A stretch of 34,921 bases of DNA. Origin: Pseudomonadota bacterium (GTDB taxonomy: Bacteria; Bdellovibrionota_B; Oligoflexia; Oligoflexales; CAIYRB01). Every line of letters starts with the position of its first letter. The first letter of the stretch is position 1. Under the pieces are notes generated by a model. That model made no database searches. It had not been told where the DNA came from and saw nothing but the letters and a program-made list of their open reading frames with translations. A program made the position numbers and the translations under genes. The DNA lies in NCBI GenBank assembly GCA_026390435.1, contig JAPLFY010000095.1:1-34921 (forward strand). Reading direction: 5' to 3'. Below, in pieces: positions 8,290 through 17,788 of this stretch.

Positions 8290-8316
8290 GTTTTGAGAGC
8301 TGTAAGCCCTCAAAAC
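8290..8316. other. Hairpin, possibly the original groEL downstream hairpin
   Basis: GTTTTGAG (8290-8297) pairs with CTCAAAAC (8309-8316). It lies directly beyond the displaced groEL 3' end copy at 8319, so before insertion it would have followed the groEL stop by about 15 bases. There is no clear T-run. Confidence 0.4.
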
Positions 8317-8318
8317 TC

Positions 8319-8356
8319 CTGGGGGATTCTTACATCATGCCGCCCATGCCGCCCAT
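8319..8356 (-). repeat. Left attachment-site repeat: displaced groEL 3' end
   Basis: This 38-bp segment matches 10689-10726 with only two differences (8324 and 8339), at an offset of 2370 bp. On the minus strand it reads ATG GGC GGC ATG GGC GGC ATG ATG TAA, the MGGMGGMM-stop tail of GroEL, plus the bases after the stop. No groEL body is attached here. It is best read as the original gene end left behind when an element integrated and supplied a new one. Confidence 0.85.
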
Positions 8357-8655
8357 GTGTAAGGAGGTAACAGCAGATTTGGTACTGAGAAGTATGGGTT
8401 AGTATTTACTGGTAGTTACGTTTCAATTTTGCCCCGCAGTTTTGCCCGCGACCGGTATTGATGAGTATTCTCGTGTATAGAATTTGGCCCACTTTGGCCC
8501 ACTTTCATTTGGTTGCTCTCTAGAAACGTCTGTTCCCAATCTTCGACTCCGGTCGGGAGGTGACCGCGTTTAATAACAGCGATGATTTTGGAGGGAACGG
8601 AAATGACGGCGAGAGTTTGATGGTCACTCTACACGAAAAGTCGTAACACTCGATG

Positions 8656-8690
8656 CCGCCGCCAAGGCCCGTGAGCTTGGCGGCGGTATC
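8656..8690 (+). terminator. GC-rich hairpin terminator
   Basis: CCGCCGCCAAG (8656-8666) and CTTGGCGGCGG (8676-8686) form a perfect 11-bp stem with a 9-base loop, followed by TATCTTTG. It would insulate the toxin-antitoxin operon from transcription entering from the left. Confidence 0.6.
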
Positions 8691-8742
8691 TTTGTGCCGT
8701 TTCATTGCTTTGGTCGCAGTCAAAGATGCCACCACTAAAGTT

Positions 8743-8810
8743 TGCTTATAAGCATTTTTTAGTACACAATAGGTATGCTTTTAAGCATTCTTTTGTTATG
8801 CTTATATATG
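8743..8810 (+). promoter_or_regulatory. Operator array and promoter of the mobile mystery A/B operon
   Basis: TGCTTATAAGCA (8743-8754, perfect palindrome) and TGCTTTTAAGCA (8776-8787) are followed by a half-site, TGCTTATATATG (8799-8810). Centres are about 33 and 23 bp apart, near whole helical turns. TATATA at 8813-8818 is a -10 candidate. The array lies just upstream of an HTH-regulator gene, so autorepression by that protein is likely. Confidence 0.55.
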
Positions 8811-8833
8811 TTTATATACATACAGAGGTTGCG

Positions 8834-9280
8834 ATGAAGATCCCAGAAAAATTGGCAATGAGGCAGATCGAACGAAGGCTTCAGAACCTCCGACCTCTCG
8901 CCAAGGACGCCAAGATCCGAACCGGCTGGATCCGTTATATGCGCCAAGCGATGTTAATGACACTTAGCACTCTGGCGAAAGCAGCCGGTTTGACTAAAGC
9001 TACTGTTCAACAAATCGAGAAACGAGAAATCTCCGGAAAGGTCACTATCGCAACCATGCGAAAAATTGCGGCCGCCATGGAGTGCGAGTTTGTTTACGCT
9101 CTCGTTCCCAAGCAGGAGTTAGGCGAGTTTCTGAAAAAGAAAGCAACAGTCAAAGCCACACATATCGTCCGCGCAGCGGATGTTCACATGACGCTTGAAG
9201 ATCAAAGGGTCTCCGATAGCATAAAAGACCGGATTGACCGCATTGCTGAAGACTTGCTTGCCAAGGGGGATATTTGGTGA
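8834..9280 (+). CDS. Mobile mystery protein A, HTH regulator/antitoxin candidate
   Basis: A 148-residue protein with the mobile mystery protein A layout: an N-terminal helix rich in RQIERRL, then GWIRYMRQAM, then an XRE-type helix-turn-helix at about residues 41-62 (LSTLAKAAGLTKATVQQIEK). This is followed by the family phrase ECEFVYALVP (about 83-92) and a charged helical tail. The family is found almost always beside mobile mystery protein B, a Fic protein, and often on mobile DNA, as here. It probably represses the operon through the palindromes at 8743-8810 and may neutralise the Fic partner. ATG 8834 is chosen because AGAGG lies 6 bases upstream; the frame is open further upstream only across the operators. 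The stop overlaps the next start (GTGA). Confidence 0.85.
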   Translation: MKIPEKLAMRQIERRLQNLRPLAKDAKIRTGWIRYMRQAMLMTLSTLAKAAGLTKATVQQIEKREISGKVTIATMRKIAAAMECEFVYALVPKQELGEFLKKKATVKATHIVRAADVHMTLEDQRVSDSIKDRIDRIAEDLLAKGDIW

Positions 9281-9873
9281 GCGATTTCCTGTTCAAAGAC
9301 CGAGACGGCCAGACGCCTCTACCACCTGAATTACACAAGGGACTCAAAATTAAGAGCATCCAAACCGTCGGTGAGCTGGATGAATACGAAGAAGACAATA
9401 TTGCCAAAGGCCTTAGTTGGCTGGCAAAGCAGAAGGCCAATCCATGCAAATACGAATTTTGGCTGAAGCTCCATAAAAAGCTTTTTGAGAACGTCTGGAC
9501 CTGGGCTGGAAAAATCCGCACGCACGAATTAGCAAATCCCGACTTCAAGTTACCGCGCGAAATCTGGCCGGAGCTCTATCAGTTAGAAAAGGATTTGGAT
9601 TTTTGGATCAAAGCCAAGACTATTTCCAACCAGGAATCGTCAGCGAGATTCCACGAACGCATCGAGACCATTCACCCGTTCGCAAATGGAAACGGCCGGT
9701 TTGGTAGAATCATCACAGAACAAATATGCCGATTTCAACAAAGCGACATCCCCACATGGGGCCGGAAGCTGCAAAGCAAACCAGCGGAACGGCGCGCGGT
9801 TTACATTGCGTCACTGACGCGGGCGAGGCGAAACGGTGATTACTCCGATCTTGTAGCAATGATGTTTACTTAA
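9277..9873 (+). CDS. Mobile mystery protein B, Fic-domain protein
   Basis: A 198-residue Fic/DOC protein. The Fic motif HPFANGNGRFGR is at residues 133-144, with the catalytic histidine at 133. Upstream blocks VGELDEYEEDNI and NVWTWAGKIRT match the lead region of mobile mystery protein B. Fic enzymes transfer AMP or related groups from nucleotides to target proteins. The canonical motif has Asp or Glu where this protein has Asn137 (HPFxNGNGR), a change I recall as common in this subfamily. Metal handling or substrate may therefore differ from standard AMPylators. The GTG at 9277 overlaps the partner's stop by 4 bp and has AAGGGGG 6 bases upstream. It is probably the toxin half of a Fic-type pair; activity is unproven. 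Confidence 0.87.
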   Translation: MSDFLFKDRDGQTPLPPELHKGLKIKSIQTVGELDEYEEDNIAKGLSWLAKQKANPCKYEFWLKLHKKLFENVWTWAGKIRTHELANPDFKLPREIWPELYQLEKDLDFWIKAKTISNQESSARFHERIETIHPFANGNGRFGRIITEQICRFQQSDIPTWGRKLQSKPAERRAVYIASLTRARRNGDYSDLVAMMFT

Positions 9874-10266
9874 TTGCTGTCCACATCATGGGTTCGTGGC
9901 TGGATGCATTCCTCTCGAGGGTTGATGGAGCTGAGAGCCTGGAATTTTGGTCGATGAGCTGGCGCACCGCTACGGTGGCCGTAGGCCGCTACTTGCGATG
10001 GAGAGAAGTCGGTGTCCGGGCGGGGAGTCGTGAGATATTTGGGTGAGCTGTGGCCAACTAGATACCCACGATATGTACGAATGCAAATAGCAGTTTCGGC
10101 GATCACGAACCAGCAGCGCAAGTCGTGGCTAGTTTATGATTTCCGCGAAAAGTCTTCCGTTGCCGTCGCCATGATTCCTCGCAGCATCTCTCGCCACCCT
10201 CTCGCTGGCCTAGCGGCCCGATGTAAGGGAGGGGGGAGGGCTCGCTATGCCTGCTAGAAATCATCA
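9874..10266. other. Island stretch without a recognised gene
   Basis: About 390 bp between the Fic gene and the integrase remnant. An 81-codon open frame (10012-10257) has no ribosome site and no recognisable motif. The stretch may hold the decayed remains of other island genes. No repeat or RNA gene was seen. Confidence 0.45.
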
Positions 10267-10520
10267 TCAGACTTGTGACGACTTCTCGCTCACAATCATG
10301 CTTCGCGTCACCATCGTGGACTCGATGAAGGCGTGGCCCAGTTGGTCGCGAATCATGATTAAGCTAGCACCTCGGTTTAATAAATTAGTCGCCAAGCTGT
10401 GACGAACCAGGTGTGGGTACACCCTGCGCTTGCCGAGTTCGCGTTTAGCCACCGTGCGCAGCGTCTTTCTGAGGTCCCCTGGACTTAGCTGGTTATTCTT
10501 CACCAGTGTCATTCTGCTGA
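10267..10520 (-). pseudogene. Tyrosine recombinase (integrase) C-terminal remnant
   Basis: The reading frame carries the C-terminal catalytic part of a phage/XerCD-type integrase. KRRVYPHLVRHSLATNLLNRG contains the HxxR box and RDQLGHAFIESTM contains the LGH box. The N-terminal core-binding domain and the first catalytic Arg are missing. The nucleophilic Tyr normally found about 9 residues after LGH is absent, the protein instead ending VTRSMIVSEK. Upstream codons to 10641 read through two hairpins and are not integrase-like, so the true homologous part starts near 10520. It is the likely relic of the enzyme that inserted the island, lying about 170 bp from the right repeat. Confidence 0.75.
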
Positions 10521-10533
10521 TGCTTGATCCGCT

Positions 10534-10560
10534 GTTACATTTTGGTTCGCCAAATGTAAC
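10534..10560. repeat. UUCG-capped hairpin
   Basis: GTTACATTTTGG (10534-10545) and CCAAATGTAAC (10550-10560) pair across a TTCG tetraloop with one bulged T, giving an 11-bp stem. It lies 4 bases from the terminator at 10565-10596. Confidence 0.6.
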
Positions 10561-10564
10561 GAAA

Positions 10565-10602
10565 AGTCCCAAGCCCTTGTTACAGGACTTGGGACTCTTT
10601 TT
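10565..10602. terminator. Bidirectional terminator downstream of groEL
   Basis: AGTCCCAAG (10565-10573) and CTTGGGACT (10588-10596) form a perfect 9-bp stem flanked by A-rich sequence on the left and CTTTTTC on the right. On the minus strand it lies about 105 bases after the groEL stop and is the first clear terminator for groESL. Confidence 0.72.
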
Positions 10603-10688
10603 CACTTCAACAAGACGCTTGGGTCTGATGGTCTGGCCCACTAAAATGGCCCAGTTGACGTCTCGAGCAGCGTAACCACCCGAAACAT

Positions 10689-12400
<1,712 letters not shown>

Positions 12401-12419
12401 CTAGACTCTCTATCCACTG

Positions 12420-12450
12420 ATCCGATAATCCGATAATCCGATAATCCGAG
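12420..12450. repeat. 8-bp tandem repeat between groES and groEL
   Basis: The unit ATCCGATA is repeated almost four times just after the groES stop. There is no obvious protein or RNA role; it may be slippage-derived spacer or a weak mRNA structure. Confidence 0.6.
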
Positions 12451-12454
12451 ATTC

Positions 12455-12742
12455 TTAGACGAGTACGCCGAGAAGGTCGTCTTCGCGCAAGATCAGATGC
12501 TCGTGGCCGTCAATTTTGACTTCCGAACCAGCGTATTTGCTGAACAGAACGCGGTCGCCGACTTTAACGTCAGGCTTGCGCAGTTTGCCGTCGTCAAGCA
12601 CTTTGCCAGCGCCGACAGCGATGACTTCCGCCTCTTGCGGCTTTTCTTTGGCATTATCAGGGATGATGATGCCGCTTGCGGTTTTCTCTTCGCCTTGCAG
12701 CCTTTTAACCAGGATGCGATCCTGCAGGGGCCTGATTTTCAT
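12455..12742 (-). CDS. groS: Co-chaperonin GroES (10 kDa)
   Basis: A 95-residue GroES with [14 protein letters not shown] at the N-terminus, the mobile-loop region TASGIIIP, and the terminal [10 protein letters not shown]. The heptameric lid caps GroEL. ATG 12742 is chosen because AGGAGG lies 7 bases upstream and the family starts here, although the frame stays open 34 codons further upstream. It is followed by groEL in the same transcript. The sequence shows a sigma-70-like promoter (12893-12920) and no CIRCE operator. Confidence 0.97.
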   Translation of the reverse strand: MKIRPLQDRILVKRLQGEEKTASGIIIPDNAKEKPQEAEVIAVGAGKVLDDGKLRKPDVKVGDRVLFSKYAGSEVKIDGHEHLILREDDLLGVLV

Positions 12743-12892
12743 CGAAATACCTCCTAATGATGGTAAAAAACCTAACTCAACACAAACACAATGCTCTCTA
12801 TCCAGCCGGACCAGCCCGCCAAGCCAACTATCATCAAATAGCAATCAATGATTGATTTCAGGCAGATACTGTAGCGAATTAAGAACTAAGCG

Positions 12893-12920
12893 AATGTAAT
12901 CCCGCTCCCCGAATTGTCAA
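12893..12920 (-). promoter_or_regulatory. groESL promoter candidate
   Basis: On the minus strand TTGACA (12915-12920) is followed after 16 bases by TACATT (12893-12898), a near-consensus housekeeping promoter about 150 bases before groES. No CIRCE (TTAGCACTC/GAGTGCTAA) is visible, so HrcA control is not supported. Confidence 0.6.
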
Positions 12921-12971
12921 GGGAGAGCCGGAAAAAAAATTTCGCACTCAGGCGGCGCACCGAATCCAGCC

Positions 12972-13763
12972 TCAAAAGCTGGTCGGACGAGCCTTGCCGA
13001 GATCTAGAGTTTCGCGCTTTAAGTATTCAGGCTCACTGTGGAATCTTGCGATGTCCTGGAGTAAATAGGTGCGCGCTCTGATCGCGGTGCTGTTTTGTGT
13101 CAAGTCAATCTCAACTGGCCGAGTGGCCGGATTTTTGGGCAGAAGCATGAGTGAAAGCCGTGGCCCCTTGGGGCGCTGCGACTGAACCAGACAAACCCGG
13201 GACAGGTCGGCCCAGTTGAAAGAGTAGCGGCGCAGGCGCGTCCCCACTGTGATACCCGAGGGCGCAACGGCCACGTAGCGTATCGACCTAACATAAACAG
13301 CTATGATCGCTACCCACGGCATCATGACCAGTAGTCCGAAGGTCGATAGCATGATTTCCGCCGAGGCCAGGACCGGGTAAAGGCTCGATAGGCGGGTTGT
13401 CAGAAGGAAGGTCACGCAGCCGAGGAGTCCCAGGGCGGAGAGTTGGACCAAGCTGCGCGGATAGGCAACAAAACGTCGACCGCCACCTGGCACCTCGTCG
13501 GTGAAATAGAAATGCTCGCGGTCCTCAACTTGCCGCCGCAAGAGATAGGCCACGGCATCCGGATCTTCCCGGTCGATCGTAGCAATTCGGTCCCAAACTT
13601 TACTTTCTTCCTGGAACCTACCGGCATGTTCGTACAGGCGAGCCTTCAGTTTTAGGGCAGCAGTATTATTTGGACCGAGTGACAAAAGTTGCTCTAAAGC
13701 CTCTTGTGCCTCTTCGGTTGCCCCGGCGTCGATGATTTCGGTGATTTGTTTGACGTGCATCAT
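12972..13763 (-). CDS. TPR and two-helix membrane protein, function unknown
   Basis: A 263-residue protein if started at ATG 13763 (MMHVKQITEII). Residues about 1-75 are TPR-like (EEAQEALEQLLSLGPNNTAALKLKARLYEHAG). Two membrane helices follow (about 108-130, LSALGLLGCVTFLLTT, and 139-165, STFGLLVMMPWVAIIAVYV). A C-terminal beta-rich region (IRYVAVAPSGITVGTRLRRYSFNWADLSRV) resembles the membrane-linked PH-like domains of small bacterial membrane proteins. No enzymatic motif is seen. It diverges from a TPR gene at 13918, with about 155 bp between them. An upstream TTG at 13871 would add 36 poorly coding residues, so the ATG is preferred. Confidence 0.7.
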   Translation of the reverse strand: MMHVKQITEIIDAGATEEAQEALEQLLSLGPNNTAALKLKARLYEHAGRFQEESKVWDRIATIDREDPDAVAYLLRRQVEDREHFYFTDEVPGGGRRFVAYPRSLVQLSALGLLGCVTFLLTTRLSSLYPVLASAEIMLSTFGLLVMMPWVAIIAVYVRSIRYVAVAPSGITVGTRLRRYSFNWADLSRVCLVQSQRPKGPRLSLMLLPKNPATRPVEIDLTQNSTAIRARTYLLQDIARFHSEPEYLKRETLDLGKARPTSF

Positions 13764-13917
13764 ATGTTCTGAGGATCGGCGCGTTGACGGGAAAAGTTGA
13801 GGCAGTGGTGGAAAAAAGTTATGCTTTATAAATGACCAAAATTGATCGGTACCCCCAACCACAATTCCCAAGAGTCATCCAAACCCCGCGTGAGATCATT
13901 TGCATACGGAGGGCACT

Positions 13918-14340
13918 GTGAGCCTTTCGCAGGTACGGGACCTATGCCTTGAGGCAAAGCGGCACTATGACGGCGGTGAACTTCGTGCCGGACTCGGCGT
14001 TGCTGAGCAAGCAGTGGCAGACTGCACCGAGACTCTCGGTCGTAGCCACTACGCTTATCCACTGAGCCTTTGCGCCTTGGGCTGGTTAAGGCATGCGGTT
14101 GGTGAAGGCGCTAGCGCTCTATTTTCTGAAGCCGTGGCGCGCGCACGTGCACTGGTCGAGGACGACTTTGAACACGCTTTGGTCGTGCTGAAGCATGCTA
14201 CCGACTTTGCCAGAGAGACTGGGCAAACCAAGCGTGTGGAGGAGCTAACAGCTGAGCTGTTGGGTCTACACCGGATTTATCTGGGCGAGCTCCATCCACG
14301 GACGTTGCAACTTCAGTTTGCTCCCAGAAGCCATTTCTAG
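13918..14340 (+). CDS. Small TPR-like protein
   Basis: A 140-residue protein beginning VSLSQVRDLCLEAKRHYDGGELRAG and built of helical pairs with TPR spacing (LGRSHYAYPLSLCALGW, FEHALVVLKHATDFARETGQ, ELLGLHRIYLGELHP). It resembles the TPR families in which each repeat ends with a G-x-xHP-type phrase (LGRSHY, LGELHP). No signal peptide, so it is probably cytosolic. GTG 13918 is preferred over the TTG at 13900 because GGAGGG lies 4-5 bases upstream. It converges on the lplT-like gene and overlaps its stop by 4 bp (CTAG shared). Function unknown. Confidence 0.7.
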   Translation: MSLSQVRDLCLEAKRHYDGGELRAGLGVAEQAVADCTETLGRSHYAYPLSLCALGWLRHAVGEGASALFSEAVARARALVEDDFEHALVVLKHATDFARETGQTKRVEELTAELLGLHRIYLGELHPRTLQLQFAPRSHF

Positions 14341-15650
14341 AAGCGTGAAAACAGCAGTCGGCGCGCACTCTGGAGATAATCTCGATTGGCTGCGGCCAAA
14401 AGGCCAGCAAACACTAGATTAAGGCCTGCGGTGATTACCAGTAGGTCGATGGTGGTAAATCCTGATTTATAGATCGTCATGGCAATCAAAGCCGATCCCA
14501 CCATAAACACAGAATTGTATACGTTATTAACTGCTATAACTCGCGAGCGTAAGCTTGCATCGCTGCGCTGCTGAATCAGCGAATAAAGTGGGACGATAAA
14601 AAAGCTACTAAAGACTCCAGTCAGAAATAGGTCAATGAGTGTCCGCCAAAGCGACCAAGCGTCCGGCCCACTCAGCAGAGCTAGAGGCGACTGCAGCACG
14701 CCGTCAGCCGCCGCCTTTGCTCCGCGGACCCAAAACAGGTCGGCCGTGAATAGGCTCATGCCGACGGACCCGATCAACACTAGGCCAGTCTCCAGGCGGC
14801 CGCGAGAAATCTTGGCGCAGATGCCGGCGCCGACGCAGATCGCAATCGCAAAATTTGTCAGCAGGAGGATCACAACCTTCTCGTTGCCGTTAAGCATGTG
14901 GCGAGTGAAGTTCGGCAGCTGCGCCAGGACCGTGGAGCCGACGTACCAAAACCACGAAATGCCCATGACTCCACTGAACACAGTCTTTTGGCTACGGACC
15001 AGCCGGGTCATGGCGGCAATTTGTTTGAACGGATTCCAATCTAAAACTAAGTCAGGAGCTGCTGCTGGTGCAGGGGGGACGGTTCTCGAAGCAATGTAAC
15101 CTGCGGTGGCTACCGTTAGCATCGTGGCACCCGAGATCCATGCGTTGCGTTCTTGCGCCAGGAGCCCGCCTATTGTTGTACCTAGCAAGATGGCAAGAAA
15201 CGTACCCATGCTGACCAAGGCGTTGCCCGTAACTAGCTCATCGTTTGCAAGGTGCTGCGGTAAGATGCTGTACTTCACCGGTCCAAAAAACGTCGAGTGC
15301 ACTCCCATGAGCAGCAGCGTCAAGAATAGAAGCGGCATGGAGTCGAGGCTAAAGCCGAGCGTACCGAGAGCCATAATCCCAATCTCGCTAGCCTTTACGG
15401 CTCGCATGATGGAAGCCTTTTCGACCTTGTCCGCAATTTGGCCAGCGATTGGCGAGAGCAAGAAAAATGGCAAAATAAACAAGCCAGCCGCTAGGTTTAT
15501 GAGTAAACCTGATGTTGTTTCGTTAGTAATTTTGTAGGCGATCATGATCATAAGGACATTTTTGAAAATATTGTCATTCATGGCGCCGAGAAACTGCGTC
15601 ACGAAAAAGCCGGCAAAGCGGCGCTGACCAAGTAAAGTGAAGGTACCCAT
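14337..15650 (-). CDS. lplT: MFS lysophospholipid transporter, LplT-like
   Basis: A 437-residue, twelve-helix major-facilitator protein. The LplT/Aas-type hallmarks are FLGAMNDNIFKNVL (about 20-33), the cytoplasmic loop motif AGQIADKVEKA (69-79) and FFGPVKYSILPQHL (121-134). LplT flips lysophospholipids across the inner membrane for re-acylation; in many bacteria it is fused or adjacent to the Aas acyltransferase. No aas gene adjoins it here, although a PlsC-type protein is encoded at 25608-26327. ATG 15650 has GGAG 6 bases upstream and fits the family N-terminus better than the ATG at 15674. Substrate specificity is inferred from family. Confidence 0.82.
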   Translation of the reverse strand: MGTFTLLGQRRFAGFFVTQFLGAMNDNIFKNVLMIMIAYKITNETTSGLLINLAAGLFILPFFLLSPIAGQIADKVEKASIMRAVKASEIGIMALGTLGFSLDSMPLLFLTLLLMGVHSTFFGPVKYSILPQHLANDELVTGNALVSMGTFLAILLGTTIGGLLAQERNAWISGATMLTVATAGYIASRTVPPAPAAAPDLVLDWNPFKQIAAMTRLVRSQKTVFSGVMGISWFWYVGSTVLAQLPNFTRHMLNGNEKVVILLLTNFAIAICVGAGICAKISRGRLETGLVLIGSVGMSLFTADLFWVRGAKAAADGVLQSPLALLSGPDAWSLWRTLIDLFLTGVFSSFFIVPLYSLIQQRSDASLRSRVIAVNNVYNSVFMVGSALIAMTIYKSGFTTIDLLVITAGLNLVFAGLLAAANRDYLQSARRLLFSRF

Positions 15651-15909
15651 TGACATCTCCTGAGGCGGCTTCAAGCTATTTGAGAGCGCCTGTGTTCACT
15701 CTGTGGCATGCTCTTAGGTAAATCTACAAATGGGCCAGTTACGATTGATGTTAGTCGCATGATTTTGGTTACCGATTACCTTTTTCAAAACGGTGGTGAG
15801 CTCAGGCCAAAAGCTCTTCCCATTTTGGAGGGATCCATTTACTAATACTAAAGTCCGCAAAGCACAGCTGATTGAGTCTTAACTACCTCATACTAAGAGG
15901 GATTTTGCA

Positions 15910-16905
<996 letters not shown>

Positions 16906-16906
16906 T

Positions 16907-17788
16907 ATGCTGTCGCCTGAAATCATTCAACAGATCAAGAAGGTCCAGTTCAAAGCTGGGCACTTAGTTACCACGGCTCTCGCCGGCAACTACCTGAGTG
17001 CGTTTAAAGGACGCGGCATGGAGTTTGACGAGGTGCGTGAGTATGTGCCTGGTGATGACGTGCGGTTGATTGATTGGAACGTCACAGCTCGGATGAGCCA
17101 ACCATACGTCAAGGTACTGCGGGAAGAGCGCGAGTTAACCCTGATGCTGATGGTGGACGTGAGCCCGTCGCAGGCCTATGGGTCTAGTGGGCGCCGCAAA
17201 CAGGAGGTCGCCGCTGAGTTGGCGGCTGTGCTCGCATATCTGGCCATACGCAACAACGATAAAGTTGGACTGATCGTCTTCTCGGATCACGTGGAGCAAT
17301 ATATCCCGCCGAAAAAGGGTCGCGGTCACGTTTGGAATATCATTCGTGCGGTGCTCACTCATAAGGGTGCTGGTCGTAGGACTGATATCAGTGGAGCCCT
17401 GGACTCGTTGCTGCAGCATGCTAATAGACGCAGCATGTGCTTTCTGATTTCCGATTTCTGGGCCTCGGACTTTGATAAGCAGCTGCGTCTTGCAGCCCGG
17501 CGCCACGATTTGGTGGCCGTGCGCGTCAGTGACCCGCGTGAGCATGAGTTGCCCGACGTCGGCATGGTGGCGCTACAGGATAGCGAGACGGGCGACTTTG
17601 TCGAAGTGGATACCAGTGATTCCCGTGTCCGCTCAGCCTATCAAAAGGCGGCCGTCGTGCGGGAAAAGGAACTACTCGGGCAGCTGCGCAAGGCCGGCGT
17701 CGGGACCTTCGCCATTGATACCGTGGCATCAGTCACAGAGCCACTCGTTCGCTATCTGCGCGAGCGTGAGCGGAGGCGTTACCGATGA
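16907..17788 (+). CDS. DUF58 domain protein (MoxR/Bat operon)
   Basis: A 293-residue DUF58 protein with the characteristic block FDEVREYVPGDDVRLIDWN (about residues 40-58), followed by a degenerate VWA-like fold (LMLMVDVSPSQAYG; ISDFWASDFDK). DUF58 proteins are regular partners of MoxR and Bat proteins in envelope-stress operons. ATG 16907 follows the moxR stop by one base, so the genes are coupled; the frame is open upstream only inside moxR. The end overlaps the next gene (ATGA at 17785). Cytosolic, with no membrane helix. Confidence 0.92.
   Translation: MLSPEIIQQIKKVQFKAGHLVTTALAGNYLSAFKGRGMEFDEVREYVPGDDVRLIDWNVTARMSQPYVKVLREERELTLMLMVDVSPSQAYGSSGRRKQEVAAELAAVLAYLAIRNNDKVGLIVFSDHVEQYIPPKKGRGHVWNIIRAVLTHKGAGRRTDISGALDSLLQHANRRSMCFLISDFWASDFDKQLRLAARRHDLVAVRVSDPREHELPDVGMVALQDSETGDFVEVDTSDSRVRSAYQKAAVVREKELLGQLRKAGVGTFAIDTVASVTEPLVRYLRERERRRYR

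Larger units (their letters stand above)
8357..8833. other. Island left arm without a recognised gene
   Basis: It holds two copies of TTTGGCCCAC about 10 bp apart near 8483-8502, a perfect 11-bp-stem hairpin (8656-8686) and the operator array of the next gene. A 40-codon open frame (8524-8646, containing FDSGREVTAFNN) has no start codon and may be a gene remnant. Confidence 0.5.
8357..10688. mobile_element. Small genomic island integrated at the groEL 3' end
   Basis: About 2.3 kb lies between the two 38-bp repeats. It contains the mobile mystery protein A/B pair and a tyrosine-recombinase remnant next to the right repeat, the layout expected of an integrase-driven element using a gene 3' end as attachment site. 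The recombinase is truncated, so the island is probably immobile now. The groEL terminator in use (10565-10596) belongs to the island. The abiE genes lie outside these repeats and may be a separate acquisition. Confidence 0.72.

Noticed and set aside
8319-8356. Left groEL tail as a small gene of its own
   Set aside because: Only the MGGMGGMM end with a stop is present; there is no start region or body, so it is an attachment-site remnant.
8524-8646. 40-codon frame containing FDSGREVTAFNN
   Set aside because: No start codon and no family recognised; mentioned only as a possible remnant.
10012-10257. 81-codon open frame between the Fic gene and the integrase relic
   Set aside because: No ribosome site and no recognisable domain; composition looks non-coding.
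10521-10641. N-terminal extension of the integrase open frame
   Set aside because: It reads through two strong hairpins and a terminator and does not resemble an integrase core-binding domain.
12743-12971. CIRCE/HrcA operator upstream of groES
   Set aside because: No TTAGCACTC/GAGTGCTAA dyad found on either strand.
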